Below the pieces are notes generated by a model. That model did no database searches and was not told the DNA's origin. It was given only the letters and a program-made list of their open reading frames with translations. A program made the position numbers and the translations under genes. Shown one piece after another: positions 22,280 to 33,800 of a DNA stretch of 64,000 nucleotides; position 1 is the first letter of the stretch, and each line of letters begins with the position of its first letter. The DNA comes from Oxytricha trifallax (lineage: Eukaryota > Ciliophora > Spirotrichea > Sporadotrichida > Oxytrichidae): assembly GCA_000711775.1 (NCBI GenBank), contig ARYC01000100.1, positions 186,001 to 250,000 of the forward strand, read 5' to 3'.

Positions 22280-23090
22280 TCAGAATTAATTTTTATTCAG
22301 TTGTCGATAATATTTAAAAAATAGCTTTCTTTTCTTTCTTCGCATGCGACGCTTTGTATCTGGACTGGGACTATCAGAGTTATAATCTTCATCTTCTTCT
22401 TAGCTGTTAAAGCCACTATCTTCTTCCTGCTCCTCACTAATTTAATATACAATTTCTTATGGTTTTTATTTAATCTATTTGTAAATTACTCATCACTATC
22501 ATCATTACTTTCAAAGTCACTGCTGTCCTCATCACTATTGTTATAATTATACTATAAATTACTTTACACAGTATAATGTCATTTTGATATAATTAATTTA
22601 TTGTAGCAATACTACCATCTCTATCATTAACGTCCTCGTCACTGGTTTCATACTCCTCCCCCATCTCCAACCTTCGACGTTCCTTCTCCCTTCTTCGCAT
22701 TTCTCTCTGTAGTTCTTCTTGTTTCTCTGCTAATCTCTCTACATACTTATCGAATTCCCCGTTTTAGCGGACTGCCTCAAGTAAATGTGAAATTGACTAC
22801 TCTAGCACTGGGAATAAACCTGAGATTAATTAAATAAACTAGATTTTAATTGTTTGTAACAAACATCATTACTTAAGCTAATTAAATACAAAGTAATTAG
22901 GTATACCTGAGCCTGTAAGAATGACTTAGCAGTGATTTTAGTAGTTGGATCCTCCACTTATATAATTTTGAGTGTGCTCTACTTTGGTCAATGTTTTTAT
23001 CTAGAATATATACAAAGAAGAAACTGCTCTGAACGTTGTCTTAACGCACTGAGTTGTCTGTTTAATCTATTTTATATTTATATGAAATTA
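22280..23090 (-). CDS. Coiled-coil protein with acidic Ser/Asp-rich tail and basic C-terminus
   Basis: Not recognised. Exon pieces on the minus strand: TQCVKTTFRAVSSLYIFQIK and VEDPTTKITAKSFLQAQ. A GT..AG intron of about 87 nt follows, then FPVLEQSISHLLEAVRQNGEF and a charged helix YVERLAEKQEELQREMRRRE. The acidic tail (GEEYETSDEDVNDRDGS, NSDEDSSDFESNDDSDEEQEED) ends in basic TKRRMRRKKRKLFF. Stop TGA 22280-22282. A 53-nt GT..AG intron joins the two acidic stretches; another gap near 22545-22615 has unclear edges. No start ATG was found, so the 5' part may lie in another germline segment or merge with the upstream Gln-rich gene. A nuclear role is plausible but only inferred from composition. 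Confidence 0.58.
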
Positions 23091-23129
23091 TTTTATAAAA
23101 TTTAAATTTAATTTTACGATTTTAAATTA

Positions 23130-24949
23130 AAAATTAGTATGAATCATATTGATGTTAAATTTCAATATTGATGTTCAATCTTTTTTAATTATTATATTGA
23201 TAAATATTTGTGAATTTATATATAATAATAAATTGATTTTGTTGTGAGAGCTTGCTGTTTGATTGATTAATTAGAGGCATCTACTGATAGTGACCACTAG
23301 CAGTTCAAAATATATATTTTTAATATAAATTTATAAATAATAAAAAGTTGCAATAGTGGTAAGAGGTAACTTATTTTATTGAAATTTAAGATCTCCAATA
23401 AAACTAAAAACTGTTTTCTAGCTGCTTCATTAAGTAATTGAACTCTGCTACTATTACATTATTAATGATAATTTGATTGATATTTAAATAATATTTTATT
23501 GGTTATTTCAATACAAATGGGGCTATTAGTAGCTATTTCCAGTTTATGAAGTATGAATCAACTGCTATTAATTTTGTTATTGCAATAAAATTTGAATGTC
23601 ACTAGAATTCGGAACTATGCTAATGCTATTATTATTGTTTTAAGTATCTGTCCTGCTTATAATTCTGCCTCTATGATTGAATTTCTACTGCTACGAGCTT
23701 TATGTGGTACTTTCTGATTTTTTATTAATCTATTTTATAGAAATTTCTATGTTTTGGTAGCTGTCTAATTCAATATTTTGATTTTAAGTGATTGTGTTAT
23801 CTTCTTGACTTTTAAGGAGAAGTGAGTTGTTTTATTAGAGTGAAGTTTGTGTTTGATATAAATCTGATAAATGCTAAATTTTAACTTAATCTAATAGTCT
23901 TTAACTATTTAAGGCAAGACCCTATAAAAAGAAATTTTTATCCTTTATAATTAAAAAGTCATTCTATTTACCTGTTAAAATAATAATGCTTTATATTTTC
24001 GACTTTAAAAAAATAAATTATGATTAAGGGAACAATATTATTGGGGAAATACTTTTGATATGTCTTTTTTAATGAAATTACAATTAAAAAAATATAGGCT
24101 AACTATTTTAAATGTATTTTGTATTTTTCATATTAATTGTATCTTTTGAAGTATTTTGAGATTCATTTCTTTGTTAAGACTATGCTTATTAATCAATCAG
24201 CTTGATAATACTTTAATGATCGTTATTTTAACTACTCTTATAAGGTATTTTATTGAAATTCGATTAAGCAGCCTATTGATACTAAGAATTTAAAATAGTG
24301 GGTACAGAAGAGTTTTTAGGGAACATAAATTTCTTAAATTTTTTCTTATATTGTGTGGTGTTAAGTGAGCCTCCTGTACACTGGTCTGTTGATGTATGAT
24401 TATCTCCAACACTCAGCCCTCTTTTGAAGATATCAGAGCTTTAACTATCGTTTCTTATCCATTTTTAAGCGTTGCTGTTTCTCGATTGAATTTTAATGTT
24501 TTAACTTTAGATATCAAGGGTTTTAGGGGTTTATTTCGCACTTTAAGTCACTTGATTACTCTAGAATTAATTATTAATGTGTTGCAAAGCGATTTGCAAA
24601 TTTTCAGAGTGATCAACTTAATCCATGATTAACTTATTTTAGTGTTTAGAAGCTTCACTCCGCATAGTGGTAGACTTATTCCATTCGAACATTAAGGTTT
24701 AAGTCTGATTCATGTTTTTCATAAATTCGTTAATACTGTTCATGTTTCAGCGATTCACTCCTATTATTGAATGAACAATTTCTCTCTTCAAACCCTGAAA
24801 ATTATTAAAATAAATTAAGAATGATGTATACCTCTAGATTTTTGTATTAACTGAGGGGTAATCTTGAGTAGGGATTGAGTTATATATAGTCAAGTAAAGC
24901 TACGCATACTGCTTATCCTACATCTTCAAATATCTCTGGATTTATTCAT
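23130..24949 (-). CDS. Gln/Asn/Ser-rich protein
   Basis: Not recognised. Minus-strand open pieces: KMQDKQYAQLYLTIYNSIPT, FEERNCSFNNRSESLKHEQY, KLIMDQVDHSENLQIALQHI, QTPKTLDIQSQNIKIQSRNS, IFKRGLSVGDNHTSTDQCTG, LSDLYQTQTSLQQNNSLLLK, NSISIVPNSSDIQILLQQQN and GHYQQMPLINQSNSKLSQQN. ATG 24949 is a possible start, just downstream of palindrome IR3. Two AT-rich interruptions (about 23905-24110 and 23340-23540) are likely introns or IESs. The stop is not resolved, and the frame could continue into the acidic-tail gene, so the two might be one gene. Sequence on the opposite strand (24396-24632) also looks open but lacks a Gln-rich bias. Confidence 0.55.
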
Positions 24950-24995
24950 ATTTATAAATAAGGAAATATTGAGGTAGATTTCGTGTGAATTAGAA

Positions 24996-26154
24996 AAAGA
25001 TACGAAAATTTAGTGAGTTGTTGTAAAATTCTTAATACATAACATGAATGCAAATATATTGTATTAAACCTGATTTTCAATTAAAAAGTTAATAAATTTA
25101 ATTATTTATTTGGCGTAGGCTACCGAGTAAAAATCACGATTCATCGGTAGCCTACGCTTTAAAATTCATGATCCAATTATTAATTTATTCAATCAAGTTA
25201 TCATAAAAACTTTCTGATTATATGACTTTATATATCTTTGAGATTTGAAAATAATTACTCATGTGTATTATACTCTTAAAACTGGAATTGCTGCTTTTAT
25301 TAACTCTAAGACACTCTTTGTTATGAATAGAATATTTTTAATCCAAAAATTTCCATCTTTATTATATTTATATTTCATTGTCAATTATGAAACTTATTAT
25401 TGTGTATTGAATCGTGTACTCAAAAGAATTTAAGTGCTTCCTTTCAACTTCAAATATTTCAACTATTTTTAATATATTAATTTCTTTTTTTAGAATTTTT
25501 AATTTTGAAGTTCATTTATAGTTTTTCTGATCTAAAAATATTGAATCCTTATTTTCAACATACTGATTGGATTTTTATATATGAATATAAAAATAAATTT
25601 ATAAATTAAGTTTTAAAATGACATCAGAAAATTTTAAAACCAAAGTTTGAAAAATAAATAAATCAAATTAAGAATAATAAAATTTATTCTAGAATATTTT
25701 AAAGTGAAGAATTAAAATTTAAAAATTTTATAAATAATTTTTTAAAATTTGCATAATCAATAAAAAAATTCAAGGAATTTATATAATTTGCGAAAATGAA
25801 GTATAAATATTAATTGTATTTTTGAAGTTTAGTATTTCTAGAATGTTAATTTATCTTTTAATAATTTAATGCTAGTAAAATGTATGCTTATTTTTATATA
25901 TCAATTATTCATTGTATGTATAGATTAAATAAACTTAATTTTAATCAAAATATTTGATTGAATAAATTAATAATTGGATCATGAATTTTAAAGCGTAGGC
26001 TACCGATGAATCGTGATTTTTACTCGGTAGCCTACGCCAAATAAATAATTAAATTTATTAACTTTTTAATTGAAAATCAGGTTTAATACAATATATTTGC
26101 ATTCATGTTATGTATTAAGAATTTTACAACAACTCACTAAATTTTCGTATCTTT
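24996..26154. repeat. Long inverted-repeat element IR3 (201-bp arms, 757-bp centre) with nested hairpins
   Basis: Arms 24996-25196 and 25954-26154 are inverted copies of identical length. Each arm contains a GC-richer hairpin: GCGTAGGCTACCGA, a 17-nt loop, then TCGGTAGCCTACGC (25112-25156 and its mirror near 25993-26037). Outer ends are AAAGATACGAAAATTTAG. The centre is AT-rich; a minus-strand stretch (WKFLDQKYSIHNKECLRV) could be coding but is not secure. The element lies between two minus-strand genes. Confidence 0.85.
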
Positions 26155-26589
26155 ACTAAATGTCTTGAAGAGGAGGATCATATAAAAATAACTATAGAAC
26201 ATTAATTATTTTTAATTTTTAAGACCATTCTGATAATTACAATCTAGAGTATAACATTTTAAAGTGCAAAATTAAAATGGAGATTGATATTTTTATTTGA
26301 ATCTTAATGTCATTTTAATAAGAAAATATTAAAATATCTTTTTAGGATTGCACTAATAAAATTTAAATTTGATTTTTTATGTATAATAAATAGAAATATT
26401 TAAAAATTATTTTAAGCATATTTAGAGCCTCATTAATTTGAGTGTTTACATATTCCATTTTTATAAATTAACTAAAATAATATCAATTTTTTTTCTTCAA
26501 AACCTATTTATAACCTTAAACTATCTAATTTAATAAAGCTTAGTGATTAGTACTAGGTTTTTATTGAGGTAATTAAGTTTCTTAGTAAA
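26155..26589. other. AT-rich spacer downstream of the carboxypeptidase segment
   Basis: About 435 bp with no supported gene. The missing carboxypeptidase C-terminal segment should follow here if the gene were linear, but it is not found. Confidence 0.45.
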
Positions 26590-29500
26590 TACACACTCAT
26601 CCACAGCCATCTTTGATCATTTCATTATCAAGAAGTTTTTATTTAACACTACGTTATTTTTCATTGAATGAGCACTGAACATAGTCAAAGTTTAAACTAT
26701 TAATTGACACTAGCTTTGGAAACAATTAGTTCATTATTTAGTCTTCGTTTGATGAAATAAACTTAAAAGTTTTAATTAACATGTTATATTACTAAGAAGA
26801 TCATATATTTCAAGTTTATTGTTGCCAAACATGAAACACCCTTTCTTAACAGCATGGGCATGCAAATCAATGTAAAACTTCAAATTTCCCAATTCATTAT
26901 GCTGCAATATTAATTTTTTGACTGCATAAATAGTTGGCTAGAGCTTTGGGTCCGGGTTCTCATATAATCTATTGAGATTTTGGTTCAATATATCTGATCT
27001 AAAGTAACCACGGCATACTCCATCCGGGTTTAAACATGGAATAATTTTAAACACAAAGTTTTCTCTTAACAACTTAAAATTATAATGATTACGTATCATT
27101 TTCTTTTAATTAGAAATATGAGAATAAACTTAATAACTTGGCTTGCTAATCATGTCTATAATTTACAATATATCAATGTTTAAACTTACTCTTGAAGTAG
27201 AAAGCTAATTATTCCATTGAGTACATGAGTAGAGGGTACTTCCCCTGGGTGAACTCTAGCGCTTAAGAAAACAGTTCATATACTTATTATAAAATTTATA
27301 TTCTTTAAAACAAAATGAGATGAGATAATATTTAATTTTTAATTGGAAATTGCAGACTAATTATAATATATTTTGATTATAATTATATTTATATCTTTTC
27401 TGTTTTTCATGATTTAATACTTCATATAATATCTTCATAATTTAGTAGATTTATGTATATTCGGGAGGTTTGTGCAAATGAATTTTTGAAAGATTTTCTG
27501 TTGCATTATATTTGAATACTATGGCAGTTTGTCAGATCTATTTGAAGGGTAATTCATTTTTTAATATAATGCATTAAAAAAAGTTAAATAAAATATGTCT
27601 ATATATTACTTATATTTAATTAATTTTGGCAAAAGCATCAGTGTAATATTACCAATATATCCTTTTTTGGAAAAATTGTATTAAAATCAATTATTAGAAT
27701 GTTAATGAAAAATATTTATATTTGTCAAATTTTAAGGGCATAGAGAAAAATAGAATTATTTATGAAGTAATTTATTTTTTCTTCTAGCAATAAATTCATA
27801 AATCTTTAAGTTCATTATTTTAACTGCTGTTAATTATAATTATTTTTAAATAAATTTCCAAATAAATTATAATAAGTGATATTGATTTTGTTCTGAAACA
27901 ATTTTGTATTCTTATAGTATTTAAATCTTTATAATATGCAAAAATTGGTTTTCTCTGGATTGTAATAAGGAGTCTAAAATTTAATGAGTATAAAATTTTG
28001 AAAATTTTACTATTTACTCTTGGTAGATTTAAAGATTTTTTAATGGAGGATCAGGTAATTTCTAATTTGTTCTGACATTTATTCTAGGAGCAATATGGTT
28101 CAGTCTACGACCTGTCTGATAATTACTTTTCAATATTTTTGGCATATTTTCAATATAAATTTAATACGACTTTATATAAGAAAACAGTTTGCTTATCTAT
28201 GCGAATAGGACTCTTTTAAGGCTATTTATGAGGGAATAATACTTCATCTTCAATTAAGTAGTTTAATATATAATGAATTTTATATAAAATCCTTTTATTT
28301 GGTACGAAAATATAAATGTTAAAAAGCATAATAATCGCCTCTAAATTTGAAGTTCTATTTTTTCTGCTTGATATAGTAAGCATTTCCATAGCTCTTCCCT
28401 CTAAATTATCACAAACATGCTCTCTGTGAAAATATATTTCTGAATGATTAAGAAACTTAGACTCAAGCTGAATAGCTTAATTAATGATGTCTTCGTAGCT
28501 AAATGGATAAGTGAATGCAAAGTAAATGTAATCCAAAGTGAGCTTTTGAGTGAAAGTGTGAGAGAAAGTAATTGAAAATCAGTCGTTGTAAGTCTTAAAG
28601 GGTAAATGATCAATAATAAAATTATTAAGTTAAAACTTAAGTCTCCAGGTATTCTTTTGTAGTGCTTCGTCTAGTTTTCAATCAAGAAGACTGGCTTCAT
28701 TCCATTTTAAAATAAATTACTCTAGTGATTCATCTATGTAAAATTAAATGTCAAGGTATTATTTTAAGCAACGCCAAGAACCCTAAAATGAAACCAAGTT
28801 CTGTAAGTGCCATTTTCCTTAAAGGGCTAAGCATCAGTGCATATATTCATAGTGAACTATAAAATTGATAAAGTGATTGAAATAATTACAAAGTTTTTGT
28901 CTGCCCTTGTAACGTTAAATATATTTCCAGAATCAAAATTGCTTGATAGTGTTAATTAAGAATCTTCAAATCTGAAAATATTTTGTTGAGAATTATTTGG
29001 TATAGTTTCTTTAAAGACTCTCAAACTATATTCTTGAACGAGCATTTACTTGTTATTAAGTTTACTACTAAATCTTAATTTTTACTTGTCTAGTTACTCT
29101 GGGTTTTAAAGTCTAAATTTTTTCTACTTTTGCTTTTTATAATCAACTTTGTTGAATCTTTCAAATCTAATTCAAGCCCAAGAGAATCTAAATAAGTCAT
29201 CGAATTTAATTAATTTATAACTGGCTTTGAAAGAGGTTTCTTGTTGCAACTATTTCGAGCAGTACTTCGGCTTAAATTAGTTTGACTCTTGAAGCCTACC
29301 TCTCCATATTATGATTATGATTATCTAGAAAATATAATTAAATTTTGTGTACCTACTCTAAGACAACTCCCACCAACTTAGCTAGACTAATTCGGCATTT
29401 TGTAATATTCTGAATTTGAATTCATATTTACCTCTTTATTTATGAGCATTACCTAGTTTTATTTTGTTTTGAGACTTTCAAATAACAGCTTATAACTTTA

Positions 29501-30502
29501 AGACAAATTTGAAACTTGTTTACTTTCTCGAATTCAGTATTTTGGTTATATTCATGAATAAACTTTGGAGATTTTTCATACTCGCATATCTTTATTCGAG
29601 AGTCATCTAAAAATTCAGCTTAAAAGAACTCTTTATTCATACTAGGCTTTAAAAATCTTTAAGGGCTAATTTCACTAAAGATTTTCTTTAAGTCAGCATC
29701 CTTTTAAGTAAGATCTTTTAATGTGTACAAAGTTGCACCTTAATTTTCAAAAATTTGAGGTATTGAATCATTATCCTAGTTCAAATTTTTTCTAACAGGT
29801 GGATATTTCGACATATTTAGATTTTCATCAAAATATAGCATTTCAATTTGCTAGATATTTTTCAGCTTCTAATTGAGACTTAAATTAGTGGTAAGGGTCA
29901 AATTTTATATATTTTAACTTGAATATCTCCGGCTTATATCTGCTTCATTATGAAATAATTCCTATAGAGATGTTGACCTATTAAAATTATTTTGACTTAA
30001 GTTAGGAATTTCCAATTTTTAATGCTTGTTAAATGACAAATTCTTACTTAAATTCAATTCTTTTGAAGCCAAGCGTTTTTTAGATTTTGTTAAACATCAA
30101 TCCATCAAATTGATCCCTAATCTCATTTAAATCTGGATTCTTTTCAAATAATTATAAAAAATGAAACTCGAATTCTTGTGTTGATAGGGATTTTTATGCA
30201 AGGTAAACTTTATGTTTCTTATTTAATGAAAAAATCGATTATTTTTACATGAATAATATTCCTATCTCAGGCTATTTTTATCGATATCTTCATCAAATCC
30301 CTTAAATACTTATTTAAAATCGCCTTTATGCTCCAACATAATTTCCTTATACTTTTATTCATGACTTTAAAATTTTTGCTTCTTATTTATTTATAGGTAA
30401 TCTACATCCTATTTTATAGCAGGGAGGAAAGGTAATTTATGTAACTTTATCAATTATTTCTAATTTATAGTTTTTTACTTGATGGTAGTCGGAGAAAATC
30501 AT
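26590..30502 (-). CDS. M14 cytosolic carboxypeptidase (CCP/AGBL, tubulin deglutamylase family), 3' part missing
   Basis: Known role: zinc carboxypeptidases removing glutamates from tubulin tails. ATG 30502 ([20 protein letters not shown]) begins a long disordered, Lys/Glu-rich N-terminus. The CCP N-domain follows: [80 protein letters not shown]. Across the 27276-28188 IES it continues [20 protein letters not shown] (zinc ligands His and Glu), [49 protein letters not shown] (zinc ligand His) and [11 protein letters not shown]. It stops after KDGCG, before the TLECN catalytic-Glu region. Frame breaks occur at CCC 26839-26841 and elsewhere. The tail is absent from adjacent DNA. Confidence 0.87.
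27276..28188 (-). other. 913-bp IES in the carboxypeptidase gene, 12-bp pointer TAAGAAAACAGT
   Basis: TAAGAAAACAGT is at 27264-27275 and 28177-28188. Deleting 27276-28188 leaves one copy and joins GAT AAG CAA ACT GTT TTC TTA to AGC GCT AGA GTT on the gene strand, reading [15 protein letters not shown]. That is exactly the conserved entry to the zinc-binding motif. The interior is AT-rich without convincing ORF. Confidence 0.88.
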
Positions 30503-30821
30503 GGTTAATCTTTTCATTTGATAAGGACTTTAATCGCTATTATATGTTTTCGATTGAGATATTAGGGTTTGGTGTATTATTTTATAATTTTTTTACTTCT
30601 TAACTATAATCTATATATTGAGAAGATTTACTTGAATTATCTTATCTCATTTTATTTTTGTAAAATATAAATAATTAAAATTTAATAATTAAAATTCTTC
30701 TTAATCTATTCCCATATAGTTTTATTCCTGTATTGATTATACTTTAAGAAAAATTATATATAAGTTTATAGTATTTTTAGATTACAACAGTTTTACAATT
30801 TATAAAGTATTAAAAAAAACA
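30503..30821. other. Divergent promoter spacer
   Basis: About 320 bp, AT-rich, between the carboxypeptidase start (-) and the next plus-strand start. Nothing else seen. Confidence 0.45.
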
Positions 30822-33800
30822 ATGAAACTTAAAATTGATGAATAAACCATTTTTGCTCCTTAAAGCTAGGATAGTAATTTATTCCCATAAATCAAAGATT
30901 TGTCTATAAAGAACAGCTCACAAAGAGATAGTTTCATTGAATATAACTAGAAAACAGAAAGCAAGTTTTATTTCATAAATTATAATAATATTGCTGAAGT
31001 TCAGATAAATTTAGGGTTTAGCTTAAAATATTAGTAATTATACTCTGTTAAATAATCCAAATTTGAAATTTCTTTAAATGAGCTAATACATTGTAAATTT
31101 ATTATGAGAGTATGAATTTACTTTTATTTAATTATTGCATATAGGTATAAAAGAAAATAAATTCTCTTTAAACTCATATCCTGTTCTTTCAGACTTAATC
31201 AGGATAAATCATCATTATAAATAATAAATTTCAAAATTAAAATTTACAATCTTGTTTATGTAACTTTATCTTTCATAAATAAGAAGAATGATAACAAATG
31301 CAAAGCAAAAGACTAGCAGTTAGATAATGTGTAAAATAATTACCCTGAACTACATACAATCAGACTATAAAAAGATAGTTGTAATACAAACACTGATATA
31401 GACAGCTGAAATGCCTAGTTACAGTCAAATTAAGATCAAAGGAATAGACAATTTCTTAAATAATTTTGCCTTTCAATTTTTTGGGTATTTTTTCCCCATA
31501 ATTTTGTTAAAATAGAGAGTTAAGAGCAACCTATAATTCTAAAAATAAGGTATTAATCAATAAATCTCATTAGCAACCTCAGTAAATTAGAAACGCCTCA
31601 TAAAGCGTGAATAATATCAATATTGTCTAGGTTTCCAGAAAGTTAACTGCCACGAATTTTAAATATAATTAATTAATTTATTAATAATTTTCCCAAATCA
31701 AATGTATTCCTACAATATTCAAGAAAAAGGTGAGAATTCTTAAGTTATATATGCAGTTGGGAGTTAATTTCAAAAGAGCTATGAAACTTAGAATGTATAG
31801 AACCTACTCAATTAAAAATAAGAGAGAAGCATCAATGAGAAATAGATTAATTAAAATTCACCAAAGTAGAGCCTTTTTAAAAAAGAAGGCAGTGTTTATG
31901 ATTTATCATAGCTTGTTAGTTCATTGATACTATCGAGCAGTATTGTAAAATAGCTTAATTATATTCAGTGGAGTTTTATCAATTTGTTTAAGCTTTATAA
32001 TAAAGCTTATAAAACTCACAATAGTAAACTTCAAAATTCAAAGATTAAGTAATTATTCTATCAGGGAATCAGTCAAAAGCAAATTTTAAAACTTAAAAGA
32101 ATGATGAATTTCTACAGAAAAGCATAGTTTAATCATAAAATAAATAGATTAGTATAAAAAATTGCATTGACTAAGTTTTTTCAGTTAAAAATGAAGAATT
32201 AAGCAAGCAAATTCCAAAGAAGATTGGTATAGAATTAAATTAGAAACCTCAGCAAGTTGAACATTAAGCTCTCAAAACTAGACCGCATGCAAATACAACA
32301 GCTAGACTTGTACAAATGCAGAATTTTTAATGATTATTTATTTTTATTAAAAACTACCTTTTAAGCCATATTTTGAATGCTCCCAAATAAACCTCAGAAG
32401 AATTAGCAAACCATGAAGCTCAAATATTACCAGTTCTTTTGACTGAAAGTTTATAAAATGAACTGAACTAAAATAAACATAAAAGATAATCTCTATCTTT
32501 AGCAAAAGATTCTCTCATTGATACAATTGACTTTATTAAATATTCTTAATTACCACCTACTGTTCCTAGCCTTAACTAGAACTAGAAATATCGAGCAAAT
32601 TCTTATAAATTGCCAAAAAGCACGAAAAATATATCGAGCAGGCGAGATGTTTCAGATAATAAAACCTAAAAAAAGTAAGAGGAATTAAAAAACTAATTTT
32701 AAAAGTTAGCCATAGGAATGAATGAAATCCTTGCAAATGATGAGTAAGTTTTCAGCAAAAAACTTTAAAAGAGTAATCAAGAGTTCTATGAAATCGTAAC
32801 TTCTAACATTTAATCTCCAAGCCAATCTTTATAATAATATGATAGTTCTTTAGATAAGTCTTAGAAACTCAAACCCTTTTAAGTGAAATTCTAAAACTGC
32901 GAAAAATACAAGTCCAAACCAAAATAACACAGATATGATGAACCGTACTTAAAACATTTCTTCATTAAGTAACAACTAAAAGAATTTGGATTAAAAATTA
33001 GAAAAGTAACAATTCAATAAAACATTTTCAAGTTTATTACTAGTTAACCAGTAATATATTGAAACTTAAAATAAATAAGAACTATATTAAACACCTTTGA
33101 AATAAAGGTAAGTAGTTCTTAAAGAATTAGTTCAGAGCCATAAATTAAGTAAAACAAATCCAATTTCAAGTTAAGTTCAGAAATCGAATAAAAATATGAT
33201 TAAATAAGGGTTGTAATCTCCAAAGTTTGCTTCCGCTACTTAAGAAAAACTAAATGAAAGAATTAGCTAAAATTAATCATAGAATCCATGTAATGATTAT
33301 TACTGTATAGGAAATCTATTATTTTACATTTTTAGTGATAATATTTTTTCAATTTTAATTTTGTTTATAAAATACTCAGGTCCAATCCAAAATAAAGAGG
33401 AGCCTCAAAGCCTTATCGAAGTCCGTAATATAAAACAGCTTTAAGATTTAGATAAGAATAATATTTAAGAAAATTAAAATATAAAATAAATTAATAAAAG
33501 GAATACCCTGTTAAAACTTACACGAAATTACAATGAGAGATTAGTAAGAATAGAGGAAGAGGAAGGTAATTAATTTAATCAGAGTGATTTAAGTGGGATG
33601 ATATAAGTCGGTAAATAATAGCAACGGCCTTCGTCTTAGTTTATATCTAAGAGTAGCTTAGAGCAATAGAAATAATCATAGGAATAGGAAAATAATTAAA
33701 TTAGCAATCAATTTTCAAAACAATATCTACTTTCTTTAATTACTTTAAAATTAGATTTTTATAGAAACATTTTAAGTTAGAAATTTGTGATTAAATATTT

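Noticed and set aside
24396..24632. Plus-strand open frame starting MIISNTQPSFEDIRAL.
   Set aside because: The opposite strand here gives Gln/Asn-rich protein in continuity with flanking minus-strand coding, so this is probably a shadow.
25245..25433. Short plus-strand ORF in the centre of IR3.
   Set aside because: Hydrophobic, AT-driven, no motif, and no support from neighbouring frames; the minus strand here is equally open.
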